Counted from the stretch's first letter, positions 30,740-40,437 are shown. The stretch: 55,291 nucleotides of DNA from Pantoea latae (GCF_002077695.1 NZ_MWUE01000045.1:1-55291), one strand, 5' to 3'. Numbers and translations are program-made. The notes: generated by a model not told the origin, from the sequence alone.

Positions 30740-31245
30740 AGCGCACCTCTGTTTTGCAAACAGGCCTGCCCGCTGCGAGCAGCCGGTTTTGGTAATTTCA
30801 AGGCTCATCCCTAAGAAAGAGAACCCCAAAAACAGGCGAACACTTCAATGATAGCCCACTGTTACTTATCTGATCGCGGAACTCAACTGAATTATTCGGC
30901 ACAAAATCATCCAGAAAAGGCAGCTAAAGCATTTGATGAGCTGATATAGGGTTAAAACGCCTGGCGCCAGCATAAAACGCTGTTTATAAGAGGATTATAT
31001 GGCGTCGGCTTATTCTCCTGAAATAAGTGAATAATGCCGGTTGCGCTATGATTAACTGCTAAGAATAGGTGAAAAGGCGCATAAGTTACTGATTTTGTCT
31101 CAGCCATAAGATTTTAGTGTCTGAAAAAGTGAAAAACATGTGAAATAAGTTAATAAGGTAGGGGCGGCAGCCAGCAGGTTGGAATGCGCTGGTATCACGC
31201 TCTGGTCTAGTGAATTATGCTATTGAATTTGCCGGTGGGGGCGAT
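30740..31245. other. Divergent promoter region ycgB/dadA
   Basis: About 505 bp, clearly AT-rich between 30880 and 31150. The dadAX operon is controlled by Lrp and CRP in E. coli, and AT-rich DNA of this length suits Lrp. A CRP-like left half TGTGA (about 31139-31143) has a poor right half. No gene with a family resemblance is found; no confident -35/-10 pair could be fixed by eye. Confidence 0.5.
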
Positions 31246-32547
31246 ATGCACGTAGTGATTCTGGGTAGTGGTGTGGTGGGCGTGGCGAGCGCCTGGTATT
31301 TGGCGCGCGCGGGCCATCAGGTGACAGTGCTGGATCGCCAGCCCGATGCCGCGCTAGAGACCAGCGCAGGCAATGCGGGACAGATCTCCCCTGGCTATGC
31401 GGCGCCCTGGGCCGCGCCGGGCGTGCCGCTGAAAGCGGTTAAGTGGATGTTTCAACGCCATGCGCCGCTGGCTATTCGCCTCGACGGCAGCAGCTTCCAG
31501 CTGGAGTGGATGTGGAACATGCTGCGCAACTGCGACATGCAGCACTACCAGCAGAATAAAAGCCGTATGGTGCGCATCGCCGAATACAGCCGCGACTGCC
31601 TGAAGGCGCTGCGCGAAGAGACCGGCATCGCCTATGAAGGACGGCAGGGCGGCACGCTGCAGCTGTTCCGCACCCAGCAGCAGTTCGACAGCGCCAGTAA
31701 AGATATTGAGGTGCTGCGCGAGGCGGGCGTGCCCTACGAGCTACTGCAGGCGCATGAGCTGGCGCGCGTCGAGCCGGCGCTGGCAACCACCCAGCACAAG
31801 CTGACCGGCGGGCTGCGCCTGCCCAACGATGAAACCGGCGACTGCCAGCTCTTCACCCAGAAGCTGGCGCGAATGGCGCAGGAGGCGGGCGTGGTATTCC
31901 GCTTCAATACCCCGGTCGATCAGCTGCTGCGCGAAGGCAACCGCATCTATGGCGTCAAGTGTGGCGACAAGGTGATCAAAGGCGACAGCTATGTCGTTGC
32001 TTTCGGCTCGTATTCGACCGCGCTGCTGAAGCATATTCTCGATATCCCGGTCTATCCGCTAAAAGGCTACTCCCTGACCATTCCGGTGAAGAACCCGGAG
32101 GCCGCGCCGGTCTCTACCATTCTTGATGAAACCTATAAGGTGGCGGTGACCCGCTTCGACAACCGTATCCGCGTCGGCGGCATGGCGGAAATTGTTGGTT
32201 TTAACAACAAACTGTTGCCCGCTCGTCGGGAAACGCTGGAGATGGTGGTGCGGGATCTTTATCCTGAAGGCGGTCATATCGAACAGGCCAGCTTCTGGAG
32301 CGGCCTGCGTCCAATGACCCCAGACGGAACGCCGATTGTCGGTCCGACGCCGCTCAGCAACCTCTATCTGAACACCGGACACGGCACGCTGGGCTGGACC
32401 ATGGCCTGCGGCTCCGGTCAGCTGCTGGCGGACCTTATCAGCGGCAAAACCCCGGCGATTGCCGCCGACGATCTGTCGGTGCTGCGCTATTTGCCCGGTT
32501 TTGCGCCGTCATCAGCACCATTACGCAACGCGAACGCCACGCGTTAA
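31246..32547 (+). CDS. dadA: D-amino acid dehydrogenase small subunit DadA
   Basis: A 433-residue flavoenzyme of the inner membrane that oxidises D-alanine (and other D-amino acids) to pyruvate and ammonia, feeding electrons to the respiratory chain. The FAD dinucleotide-binding start VVILGSGVVGVASAWYL is at residues 3-19; SAGNAGQISPGYAAPWAAPG, RLPNDETGDCQLF and GHGTLGWTMACGSG are family blocks. The ATG at 31246 is used rather than a GTG 12 codons upstream, because it gives the E. coli start. dadX follows after 17 bp. Confidence 0.97.
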   Translation: MHVVILGSGVVGVASAWYLARAGHQVTVLDRQPDAALETSAGNAGQISPGYAAPWAAPGVPLKAVKWMFQRHAPLAIRLDGSSFQLEWMWNMLRNCDMQHYQQNKSRMVRIAEYSRDCLKALREETGIAYEGRQGGTLQLFRTQQQFDSASKDIEVLREAGVPYELLQAHELARVEPALATTQHKLTGGLRLPNDETGDCQLFTQKLARMAQEAGVVFRFNTPVDQLLREGNRIYGVKCGDKVIKGDSYVVAFGSYSTALLKHILDIPVYPLKGYSLTIPVKNPEAAPVSTILDETYKVAVTRFDNRIRVGGMAEIVGFNNKLLPARRETLEMVVRDLYPEGGHIEQASFWSGLRPMTPDGTPIVGPTPLSNLYLNTGHGTLGWTMACGSGQLLADLISGKTPAIAADDLSVLRYLPGFAPSSAPLRNANATR

Positions 32548-32564
32548 CTTTCAGGGAGAGAGGT

Positions 32565-33635
32565 ATGTCACGTCCCGTTTTTGCCACCATCGATCGGCAG
32601 GCGTTGAGTCACAATCTGACGATCGTGCGCCAGGCGGCGCCCGACGCGCGCGTCTGGTCGGTGGTCAAGGCCAATGCCTACGGCCACGGCCTGAGCCGGG
32701 TCTGGGAGAGCCTGTCGCAAACCGACGGCTTTGCGTTACTCAATATGGAAGAGGCGATACTGCTGCGCGACAGCGGCTGGCGCAAACCGATCCTGCTGCT
32801 GGAGGGCTTTTTTCATCAGGAGGATCTGGCGCTCATCGACCGCTATCGCCTGACCACCAGCGTGCACAGCAACTGGCAGATCAAGGCGCTGGCGGAGGCG
32901 CAGCTCTCCGCGCCGGTAGATATCTATCTCAAGGTCAACAGCGGCATGAACCGGCTCGGCTTTCGTCCCGAGCAGACGCATGGCGCTTACCAGAAGCTGC
33001 GTGCGCTGCCTAACGTCGGCGATATCACTCTGATGGCGCACTTTGCCGATGCGGAAAATCCCGACGGGCTGGTGGCGCCGCTAGAGCGCATTGAGCAAGC
33101 CGCCGAAGGGCTGGCTATTCCGCGCTCGCTCTCTAACTCCGCCTGCACGCTCTGGCATCCGGAAGCGCACTATGACTGGGTGCGACCCGGCATTATTCTC
33201 TACGGCGCCTCGCCCAGCGGCGACTGGCAGGATATCGCCAGCACCGGCCTGAAACCGGTAATGACCCTGAACAGCGAACTTATCGGCATTCAACAGCTCA
33301 GCCCCGGCGACGGCGTCGGCTACGGCTATCGCTACCGTGCGCAGCAGGCGCAGCGCATCGGCGTGGTGGCGTGCGGCTATGCCGACGGCTATCCGCGCCA
33401 CGCGCCCAGCGGCACGCCGGTATGCGTGGACGGCGTAATGACGCAGGTGGTCGGCGCGGTCTCGATGGATATGATCACGGTGGATTTAACTCCGTGCCCG
33501 CAGGCCGGCATCGGTTCGCAGGTTGAGCTGTGGGGCGATCGGGTGAAAATCGATCGGGTGGCGAAAGCGGCCGGCACGGTAGGCTATGAGCTGATGTGCG
33601 CGCTGGCGCCGCGCGTGCCGGTTAAGGTTATTTAA
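32565..33635 (+). CDS. dadX: Catabolic alanine racemase DadX
   Basis: A 356-residue fold-type III PLP enzyme that converts L-alanine to D-alanine for DadA. The PLP lysine is K35 in VVKANAYGHG; the second catalytic base (Tyr) is in DGVGYGYRYRAQ, and GYADGYPRH and VGAVSMDM are conserved. AGGGAGAG precedes the ATG. The end overlaps the convergent MFS gene by 8 bp. In E. coli cvrA comes next; here 3.4 kb of other genes intervene. Confidence 0.97.
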   Translation: MSRPVFATIDRQALSHNLTIVRQAAPDARVWSVVKANAYGHGLSRVWESLSQTDGFALLNMEEAILLRDSGWRKPILLLEGFFHQEDLALIDRYRLTTSVHSNWQIKALAEAQLSAPVDIYLKVNSGMNRLGFRPEQTHGAYQKLRALPNVGDITLMAHFADAENPDGLVAPLERIEQAAEGLAIPRSLSNSACTLWHPEAHYDWVRPGIILYGASPSGDWQDIASTGLKPVMTLNSELIGIQQLSPGDGVGYGYRYRAQQAQRIGVVACGYADGYPRHAPSGTPVCVDGVMTQVVGAVSMDMITVDLTPCPQAGIGSQVELWGDRVKIDRVAKAAGTVGYELMCALAPRVPVKVI

Positions 33636-34821
33636 GCGCGGTCAGCGAACCGTGCATTTTTCTGCTGCAGCGCCAGGCGATCAGGGCCAGCGCTGCGCCC
33701 GCCAGCATCATCAGCGCCAGCGCGCTCTTTTCCGCCACCGGCAGCATGACAATCAGCAGGCTGCCCGCCGCGCCGCCCGCCATCTGAATAAAGCCCTGTA
33801 ACGCCGCCGCCACGCCAGCCTGCTGCTGATAAGGCTCCAGCGCATAGCTGGTGGCCGGACCGACGGTAAACGCCAGACCCGCCACCGACACGGCGACCGG
33901 CAGCATATAGAGCGCCCAGTGTGCCTGCATCGTCTGCGGCAGCAGATGCATCCCCGCGAACAGCAGCAGCGCGCCCGCCAGCATGGTGACAAACCCCATC
34001 GCCAGACAGAACGGCCGTCCCGCTTTGCGGATGGTTTTATTGACGAAGGCGCTCACCAGCATGATCCAGAAACCATTGGCGCCAAAGGCGAACGAGAACT
34101 GAATCGGCGTCAGGCCGCCTTCGTTCATCAGCACCTGCGGCGCCAGCGACACATAGGTCAGCACCATGCCGAGCGCGCCGGCGTTGGCAAAGGCGAAGGC
34201 AAGAAAGCGCGGCTGGCGCAGGATAGCGCCATACTGCGCCAGCGGCACGCCCCTGACCCGCAGCGTATCGGCGGGGCGCGTTTCCGGCAGCCAGAGCAGC
34301 ACGATCAGCGCGATCAGCAGGCCATAGGCGCAGAGAAACCAGAAGGGCGCGCGCCAGCCGAAGGCGCTGGCGAGCAGGCCGCCCAGCAGCGGCGCCAGCG
34401 CGGGCACGATATTGAGCGCGCCGTTGAGAAAGCCGTAGGCGCGCGCCGCGGCGTCGCCGCTCAGGCGATCGCGCACGCCGCTGAACGCCACTACCGCGCT
34501 ACAGCACACCGCGCAGCCCTGAATCAGCCGCGCCGAGAGGAACATCGGCCAGTTGCTGGCGGTGGCGGCGACGGCGCTGCCAACCACGTAGAGCGCCAGT
34601 CCCAGCAGCGCGATCGGCTTGCGGCCGTAGTTGTCCACCAGCGGGCCGGTCACCAGCTGCCCTAAGCCCATCACCAGCAGAAAGATCGGAATGGTGGTCT
34701 GGATCAGACTCACCGGCGTATTCAGGCCAAGGGCAATATCCGGCAGGGTAGGAAGATAGAGATCGATGCCCAGCGGCGCCAGCAGCACCAGGCTCAACAG
34801 CATCAGGGTAAATTTTTGCAT
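33628..34821 (-). CDS. MFS drug-efflux transporter, Bcr/CflA (DHA1) type
   Basis: A 397-residue protein with 12 likely membrane helices. The N-terminal half has GIDLYLPTLPDIA, the loop 2-3 motif GPLVDNYGRKPIALLG, and the helix 5 antiporter-type motif region LNGALNIVPALAPLLGGLLASAFGWRAPFW, as in Bcr/CflA, CmlA and MdtL-like efflux pumps. The substrate is unknown; proton-driven export of a drug or metabolite is the general role. It is not part of the E. coli dadAX-cvrA neighbourhood and overlaps dadX by 8 bp at the 3' end. The ATG at 34821 has weak ribosome binding sequence. Confidence 0.85.
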   Translation of the reverse strand: MQKFTLMLLSLVLLAPLGIDLYLPTLPDIALGLNTPVSLIQTTIPIFLLVMGLGQLVTGPLVDNYGRKPIALLGLALYVVGSAVAATASNWPMFLSARLIQGCAVCCSAVVAFSGVRDRLSGDAAARAYGFLNGALNIVPALAPLLGGLLASAFGWRAPFWFLCAYGLLIALIVLLWLPETRPADTLRVRGVPLAQYGAILRQPRFLAFAFANAGALGMVLTYVSLAPQVLMNEGGLTPIQFSFAFGANGFWIMLVSAFVNKTIRKAGRPFCLAMGFVTMLAGALLLFAGMHLLPQTMQAHWALYMLPVAVSVAGLAFTVGPATSYALEPYQQQAGVAAALQGFIQMAGGAAGSLLIVMLPVAEKSALALMMLAGAALALIAWRCSRKMHGSLTALK

Positions 34822-34900
34822 AAAAACCAGAGGGTGAACGTCCTGTTAAAACAAGCGGGAAGGGTAATGAGTTGGGGGCGAAAAGAAAAGAGGAAATTGC

Positions 34901-34924
34901 GATGCCCGCCGCTAAGCGGGCATC
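34901..34924 (-). terminator. Terminator-like hairpin after wbaP
   Basis: GATGCCCGC (34901-34909) and GCGGGCATC (34916-34924) form a nine-base stem. On the minus strand it follows the wbaP stop by 10 bp and runs into a pyrimidine-rich tract. Confidence 0.7.
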
Positions 34925-34934
34925 GGCCTCGCGC

Positions 34935-36401
34935 TTAGTAGGCGCCGTCGCGGCGCAGCACTACGCCGGCGGTTTTGAACAGAATGGCGATATCGGTCCA
35001 GAGCGCCCAGTTTTTCACATACCAGGAGTCGAAGTAGACGCGCGTATCGTAGTCGATATCGTTGCGTCCGCTGACCTGCCACAGGCCGGTCATGCCCGGT
35101 TTTGCCATCAGGTAGTAGTCCACGTCGCCCGCGTAGCGCTCCAGCTCCGCTTCGATCACCGGACGCGGGCCGACCAGGCTCATTTCGCCGCGGATCACGT
35201 TCCACAGCTGCGGCAGCTCATCGAGGCTGGTTTTGCGCAGGAAGCCGCCGATTTTGGTGACGCGCGGATCTTTCTTCAGCTTAAAGTCTTTGTCCCATTC
35301 GGCGCGCGCCTCTTCGCTGGTGGCCAGCAGCTTTTCCAGCACCTCTTTCGAGTTGGTCACCATCGAGCGGAATTTCAGGCACTTAAACTTCTCGCCGTTC
35401 TGGCCGATACGCTCGTGGCCGTAGATGGCGTTGCCGCCGTCGCGTTTCACCATATAGCAGAGCAGGCCGAATACCGGCGCCAGAAACAGCAGCAGCATCG
35501 ACGCCACCACGATGTCGAAGCAGCGCTTGAGGAAGCGCGAGGAGCGTTTCGCCAGGCTGTTGCTGACGCGCAGGATCATCACTTCATGGCTGAAGATAAA
35601 CGACATATCGGTGCCGTAGAGCGGCACGCCGCGCAGGGTCGGGATCACCGAGACCGAGCGGCAGTTCATCTTAGAGAGAAACTTCAGCCAGGTGTCGCGC
35701 ACCGCCTGCTGTTCGAACTCAGTGGCGACAATAAACTGCACGTTTTCGCGGTCGATGGTCTGCCAGTTGATATCCTGCTGTTTGATCATCGGCACGCCGT
35801 TGACGGACGAGGGAAGGGTTTCGTCGTCGGTGCTGATAAACGCCTGCACGTTGTAGCCGAGGATCTCTTCGCTCTGCAGCGCGGCATAGGCTTCCATGGC
35901 GTTTTTGCCCGAGCCGATAATAATGGTCTCTTTTTGCCACTGGCCGGCGCGGTTGATGGCGCGCTTGACGCCGGCACGCATCAGCGGCAGCAGCAGCAGC
36001 GCGTACGTCCAGCTAAAGAGCCAGACCATGCGCGAAAAGTCCCACTTGGAAAAGGCGATCAGCGCCAGATCCAGCAGCGAAAAGACAAACAGGGTTTTAA
36101 TAACTTCCTTCAGCTCGAACCAAAAGGGCTTGCGGTAGGTGTAGTGACGCATGCGCATCCAAAAATAGGCGGTGCACAAAACAGAGAGCGCAAACTGCGC
36201 AATAAAACGGTATTCGATTTGATGAGGCGGAATAAACGCATCGAGATCGCCCCAGATCCCCTGAATAGTCGCCGCCGATAAAAACAGGGCCAGATTAAGG
36301 GCAATCAGGTCGGAAAAGCTTAACGCTAGTTTTGCGAGGATATTTTTTCGCGTTCCGCTCCATGAGCGGCTCGCATCATTCATCACCAATGTACTTGCCA
36401 T
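34935..36401 (-). CDS. wbaP: Undecaprenyl-phosphate sugar phosphotransferase, WbaP/AmsG type
   Basis: A 488-residue polyprenyl-phosphate hexose-1-phosphate transferase (the WbaP/RfbP/AmsG family), which starts a polysaccharide repeat unit by loading galactose- or glucose-1-phosphate onto undecaprenyl phosphate. There are four N-terminal membrane helices (about 25-165), a soluble central domain with IIIGSGKNAMEAY, a membrane helix at about 305-325, and the catalytic C-terminus with IYGHERIGQNGEKFKCLKFRSM, KTSLDELPQLWNVIRGEMSLVGPRPV, KPGMTGLWQVSGR and a terminal RDGAY. No glycosyltransferase, flippase or polymerase gene is adjacent, so it is an orphan copy. The ATG at 36401 follows GCAGGTGTT. 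An upstream frame of 28 codons is not conserved. Confidence 0.88.
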   Translation of the reverse strand: MASTLVMNDASRSWSGTRKNILAKLALSFSDLIALNLALFLSAATIQGIWGDLDAFIPPHQIEYRFIAQFALSVLCTAYFWMRMRHYTYRKPFWFELKEVIKTLFVFSLLDLALIAFSKWDFSRMVWLFSWTYALLLLPLMRAGVKRAINRAGQWQKETIIIGSGKNAMEAYAALQSEEILGYNVQAFISTDDETLPSSVNGVPMIKQQDINWQTIDRENVQFIVATEFEQQAVRDTWLKFLSKMNCRSVSVIPTLRGVPLYGTDMSFIFSHEVMILRVSNSLAKRSSRFLKRCFDIVVASMLLLFLAPVFGLLCYMVKRDGGNAIYGHERIGQNGEKFKCLKFRSMVTNSKEVLEKLLATSEEARAEWDKDFKLKKDPRVTKIGGFLRKTSLDELPQLWNVIRGEMSLVGPRPVIEAELERYAGDVDYYLMAKPGMTGLWQVSGRNDIDYDTRVYFDSWYVKNWALWTDIAILFKTAGVVLRRDGAY

Positions 36402-36783
36402 AACACCTGCTCTCTTTTTTCTTAAGTAAAAGATGGCCTGACCAGAATCAAGTACGCGCTCAGGAGTGGACATCTGAAAAAGCAAAATAACGCGCTTTCA
36501 GTTCATTACAGTCGTTAGAGCCATACAGGCTGCAGTGAGGAGATAACACATTTACGTGATGATTATCACGAAAAGCTGCAGCAACGATTAAGAGTATGCA
36601 GGAGATATTTGACAGAGTTAATACGGAACAAATCCTAAAAACCTTTTTTTGCCTAAAGTTTTGTTCACGTAAGTTGATGAAATGGTTGCTTAAACTGGCG
36701 GGATAACCGGAAATAACCAAATATTTTAGGACACTTTTTCGGAATTACCGCCAGGAAAGGTCGCTGGCGGTGAAAATAGCGGC
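36402..36783. other. Intergenic region upstream of wbaP
   Basis: About 380 AT-rich bases. Only the wbaP promoter and the end of the yebV-like gene would need to be here. A minus-strand stretch near 36632-36648 (TTAGGATTTGTTCCGTA) resembles an RcsAB box but has one extra base. No JUMPstart/ops element is present. No gene is supported. Confidence 0.45.
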
Positions 36784-37017
36784 TCAGGCAGGTTTTTTTA
36801 ATACCCACTGGTCTTGCTGTTTATCGTAATGCGCAATTTCTAAATCTACCGGCTCGCCATCAATCCAGGCCGGCACGCTGGTTTCATGATCCCAGCCGTC
36901 GAGCTGATAACTCAGGCCGGGATTGGTTTGACAAGGGATGCTGACGGTCTGCAAATTATCGCTGTCGAGTTCGGCATCGATAATCTCATAACGGCCAATT
37001 TTCACGACGTGTCCCAT
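36784..37017 (-). CDS. yebV: DUF1480 (YebV-like) protein
   Basis: A 77-residue acidic protein. MGHVVKIGRYEIIDAELD, VSIPCQTNPGLSYQLDGWDHETSVPAWIDGE and a terminal YDKQQDQWVLKK fit the DUF1480 family of E. coli YebV. Function unknown; E. coli yebV is in another place, next to yebT/rsmF. Ribosome binding site GGGAGAACG 5-10 nt before the ATG. It stands between wbaP and cvrA as a single gene. Confidence 0.8.
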   Translation of the reverse strand: MGHVVKIGRYEIIDAELDSDNLQTVSIPCQTNPGLSYQLDGWDHETSVPAWIDGEPVDLEIAHYDKQQDQWVLKKPA

Positions 37018-37092
37018 AACGTTCTCCCGTTTGCTGGGTTAAATAATCAGCATAGCTGTTTCCGCCGGAATATCGAGCCGCAGCGTATCGGA

Positions 37093-38820
37093 TTATTCTC
37101 GCTCTTCCGCGACCCGCACCCCGATTTTAACGATGCGGTTGTCCTCTTTTTCCGCCACCGTCCAGGTCAGATGGTTCCACTCGACATGGTCACCAACTAC
37201 CGGCGTTCCGCCAAGCATGCTCATCACCAGCTGGCCCAGCGACTGCTGCTGGTTGGTGTCTTCATCCAGCTCCAGCCCGTAAATCTGCGCCACATCGTGC
37301 AGGCGCGCGTCGGCGTCGAGAATAAAGTCGCCGAAGAAACGCTGATCGAGCGCCACCGGCGGTGACTGGCTGAACATTTTGCCCAGCGCAGGCAGATCGC
37401 GCTCGCGGCCAATCACGCAGATGACATCGCCCTCTTTCAGGCGGGTGTTGGCGTTCGGGTGCATCAGCGCGTTATCGCGAAACAGTGCGGCAATGCGGGT
37501 TTCGCGCGGCATCTGCAAATCGCGCAGCGCCGCCCCAACGCACCATTTATCGGCGCTCAGCTGGTAGACGAACTGCTCCCAGGGGTTTTCCGGGTGGATA
37601 TCCAGCCCGACGCGGCTGACAGGCGACGCGGTCGGCGGCACCACCACGCGCGCTTTTTTCGCGGCAAAGCCGAGCGAGGTGCCCTGCAGCATCAGCGACA
37701 CCAGCACCACAAAGAAGGCGATATTAAAGTAGAGCGAGGCGTTTTCCAGCCCGGCCATCATTGGGAAGACCGCGAGGATAATCGGCACCGCACCGCGCAG
37801 GCCGACCCAGCTGATAAAGATGCGCTCGCGCCCGGTAAAGCCGCGGAACGGCAGCAGGCCCACCAGAATTGACAGGGGACGCGCCACCAGAATCAGCCAC
37901 AGCGACAGGAGCATCGCTGGCACCGCGATATGCCAGAGGTCGGACGGCGTCACCAGCAGGCCGAGCACGATAAACATGCCGATCTGGCTCAGCCACGCCA
38001 TGCCGTCAAAGGTTTGCAGAATGCCGTGTCGGTTGCGAATCGGGCTGTTGCCGAGCAGAAAGCCGCACAGATAGACCGCCAGAATGCCGCTGCCTTCCAG
38101 CATGGTGGTCAGCGCGAACACCAGAATGCCGCCGCTGAGCGCCAGCAGCGGATAGAGGCCGGTGGCAAGGTTAATGCGGTTGATCAGCTGCTGCAGCGCC
38201 CAGCCGCCGCCCAGTCCCAGCACGATGCCCAGACCGAACTGCTGCACCAGATGCACCAGGAACATCCAGTCCAGCCCGGTTTCGCCTTTCTGAATCATCT
38301 CAATCAGCGTAATGGTTAAAAACACCGCCATGGGATCGTTGCTGCCCGACTCAATCTCCAGCGTTGAGCTGACGCGTTCGTTTAGCCCTTTGTCGCCCAG
38401 CAGCGAGAAGACCGCGGCGGCGTCGGTGGAGCCGATAATCGCCCCGATGAGAAAACCCTGCATCAGGTCGAGGCGGAACAGCCAGGCGGCGGCGACGCCG
38501 GTCAGGCCGGCAGTAATCATCACGCCGACCGTGGCCAACGACAGCGCCGGGCCGAGTGCCACCTTAAAGGAGCTGGCTTTGGTGCGCATGCCGCCGTCCA
38601 GCAGGATCACCGCCAGCGCCAGGTTGGAGATCAGGTAAGCGGCGGGGTAGTTATCAAAGGCGATGCCGCCAATGCCGTCGACGCCGGTCAGCATGCCTAA
38701 CGCCAGAAAGATCACGAGGATAGGAATGCCCAGACGGGAGGAAAAAGAACTGAGTAAAATGCTCGCGGCTACCAGCACAGAACCGATAATAAAAAGGCTA
38801 TAGACAATGTTGTGGTTCAA
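37093..38820 (-). CDS. cvrA: Potassium/proton antiporter CvrA (NhaP2)
   Basis: A 575-residue CPA1 antiporter matching E. coli CvrA (YcgO) and NhaP2. The membrane exchanger covers residues 1-390, with GAIIGSTDAAAVFSLL, ESGSNDPMAVFLT and SWVGLRGAVPIILA (ion-binding helices). A TrkA-C domain (about 400-480) and a CorC/HlyC-type domain (about 490-570) form the cytoplasmic tail for ligand sensing. It exports K+ in exchange for H+ and helps growth at low osmolarity in E. coli. It normally follows dadX. Confidence 0.95.
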   Translation of the reverse strand: MNHNIVYSLFIIGSVLVAASILLSSFSSRLGIPILVIFLALGMLTGVDGIGGIAFDNYPAAYLISNLALAVILLDGGMRTKASSFKVALGPALSLATVGVMITAGLTGVAAAWLFRLDLMQGFLIGAIIGSTDAAAVFSLLGDKGLNERVSSTLEIESGSNDPMAVFLTITLIEMIQKGETGLDWMFLVHLVQQFGLGIVLGLGGGWALQQLINRINLATGLYPLLALSGGILVFALTTMLEGSGILAVYLCGFLLGNSPIRNRHGILQTFDGMAWLSQIGMFIVLGLLVTPSDLWHIAVPAMLLSLWLILVARPLSILVGLLPFRGFTGRERIFISWVGLRGAVPIILAVFPMMAGLENASLYFNIAFFVVLVSLMLQGTSLGFAAKKARVVVPPTASPVSRVGLDIHPENPWEQFVYQLSADKWCVGAALRDLQMPRETRIAALFRDNALMHPNANTRLKEGDVICVIGRERDLPALGKMFSQSPPVALDQRFFGDFILDADARLHDVAQIYGLELDEDTNQQQSLGQLVMSMLGGTPVVGDHVEWNHLTWTVAEKEDNRIVKIGVRVAEERE

Positions 38821-39036
38821 TGTGGTCTCCTGCGGTTACGACGTTCAGGTAGCGGCTGTCGCGGGGAATGGCCAGGCATCAAAAAAAGACGATGCGTAAT
38901 CAGTAAGTTGTCGGTGCATTAACTCTAATTTTACCGCTTTGTTTTTCGATTAAAGCACTGCCTTAATGTGCAAAAAAAAGACATTGTTCGTCAAGGGGAT
39001 TAATGGCGGGTATTTTAGCATGTATTCGCGGGATTG

Positions 39037-39062
39037 AAGAAAAAGCCGGTCAGCGACCGGCT
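39037..39062 (-). terminator. Intrinsic terminator after yeaH
   Basis: AGCCGGTC (39044-39051) pairs with GACCGGCT (39055-39062) around AGC; on the minus strand it is followed by TTTTTC. It lies 7 bp beyond the yeaH stop codon. Confidence 0.88.
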
Positions 39063-39069
39063 CAGAGCG

Positions 39070-40347
39070 TCAGGCTTCTGCCGCCTGTTTGTGAAACAGC
39101 TCGCGAAATACCGGGTAAATATCTTCCGGCTCGCGGATGTGCTGGATAGCGAAGTTATCAAATACCGACTGCAGGTGCTCATACTCGCGCCACAGGGTCT
39201 GATGCGCGCGTCGGGTGATCTCGATATAGCTGTAGTAGCGCACCACCGGCAAAATGTTTTTCGCCAGTATTTCATGGCACAGCGGCGAATCATCGGCCCA
39301 GTTGTCGCCATCCGACGCCTGCGCCGCATAGATATTCCACTGCGCCGGATCGTAGCGCTCTTTGACCACCTCATCCATTAGCTTCAGCGCGCTGGAGACG
39401 ATGGTGCCGCCGGTTTCCTGCGAGTAGAAGAACTCCTGCTCATCCACTTCCTTGGCCTGCGTGTGATGGCGGATATAGACTACGTCAACGTTTTTATAGG
39501 TCCGGCTCAGGAACAGATAGAGCAGGATGTAAAAACGTTTCGCCATATCCTTGGTCGCCTGGTCCATCGAGCCAGAGACATCCATCAGGCAGAACATCAC
39601 CGCCTGGCTGGAAGGCTCAGGGCGCTTCTCGAAGTTTTTGTAGCGCAGGTCAAAGGTGTCGATAAAGGGCACCCGCTCGATACGCGCGCGCAGCTCGGCA
39701 ATCTCTTTGCGCAGGCGCTCCTCTTCCAGCAGCTGAGCGGGCTCCGCTTTCTCAATCGCCGTCAGCGCCTCTTCCAGCTCATGCATCATGCGCCGCTTGC
39801 CCGCCGTCATCGCGGTCCGCCGCGCCAGCGAGTTCTGCAGCGAGCGCACTACGCTGATATTGGCGGGCACGCCGTTAGAGGTGAAACCGGCACGATGGGT
39901 TTTGTACTCGTTCAGCTGGCGATGCTGGTTTTTACGCAGATTCGGCAGCGCCAGATCTTCGAACAGCAGATCGAGATACTCATCTTTGGAAATCTGGAAA
40001 ACGAATTCATCCTGACCTTCGCCATCCTGACTGGCGTTGCCCTGACCGCTTCCGCCGCCACCACCGCCGCCCTGCGGACGCTCGATACGGTCGTTTTGCA
40101 CGAAGTGATCGTTGCCGGGATGGACGCGATGACGACTGCCGCCGCGCCCCTGATGGAAAATCGGCTCGTTAATATCGTCAACTGGAATCGACACGGACTC
40201 GCCACTTTCAACGTCGGTCACCGAGCGTTTATTGATGGCCTCGGAGATCGACTGTTTGATTTGCGACTTATAACGGCGCAAAAAGCGCTGTCGGTTGACT
40301 GCGCTTTTATTCTTGCCGTTAAGTCGCCGATCGATGAAATAGGCCAT
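39070..40347 (-). CDS. yeaH: UPF0229 von Willebrand-type protein YeaH
   Basis: A 425-residue protein. After a basic N-terminus (YFIDRRLNGKNKSAVNRQRFLRRYK) there is a Gly-rich low-complexity stretch (GGGGGGGSGQG, about residues 93-105) and a C-terminal vWA-like domain whose MIDAS motif is DVSGS in MFCLMDVSGSMDQATKDMAKRFY. Matches E. coli YeaH. It acts with the kinase YeaG in nitrogen-starvation survival in E. coli. The gap to yeaG is 90 bp, likely one operon with a sigma-54 promoter at 42462. Confidence 0.95.
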   Translation of the reverse strand: MAYFIDRRLNGKNKSAVNRQRFLRRYKSQIKQSISEAINKRSVTDVESGESVSIPVDDINEPIFHQGRGGSRHRVHPGNDHFVQNDRIERPQGGGGGGGSGQGNASQDGEGQDEFVFQISKDEYLDLLFEDLALPNLRKNQHRQLNEYKTHRAGFTSNGVPANISVVRSLQNSLARRTAMTAGKRRMMHELEEALTAIEKAEPAQLLEEERLRKEIAELRARIERVPFIDTFDLRYKNFEKRPEPSSQAVMFCLMDVSGSMDQATKDMAKRFYILLYLFLSRTYKNVDVVYIRHHTQAKEVDEQEFFYSQETGGTIVSSALKLMDEVVKERYDPAQWNIYAAQASDGDNWADDSPLCHEILAKNILPVVRYYSYIEITRRAHQTLWREYEHLQSVFDNFAIQHIREPEDIYPVFRELFHKQAAEA

Positions 40348-40437
40348 AAAATTCCCCCAAACGTTGTAAGCAGGTCGGGCAGCAGCCCGACCTTATGGGT
40401 ATTAATGCCAGCGCATCAACGTGCTTACGCGGTGTGA

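Noticed and set aside
36402..36783. JUMPstart/ops or RcsAB box in front of wbaP
   Set aside because: No GGCGGTAGCGT-type ops element in the right direction; the RcsAB-like stretch has wrong spacing, so I do not claim it.
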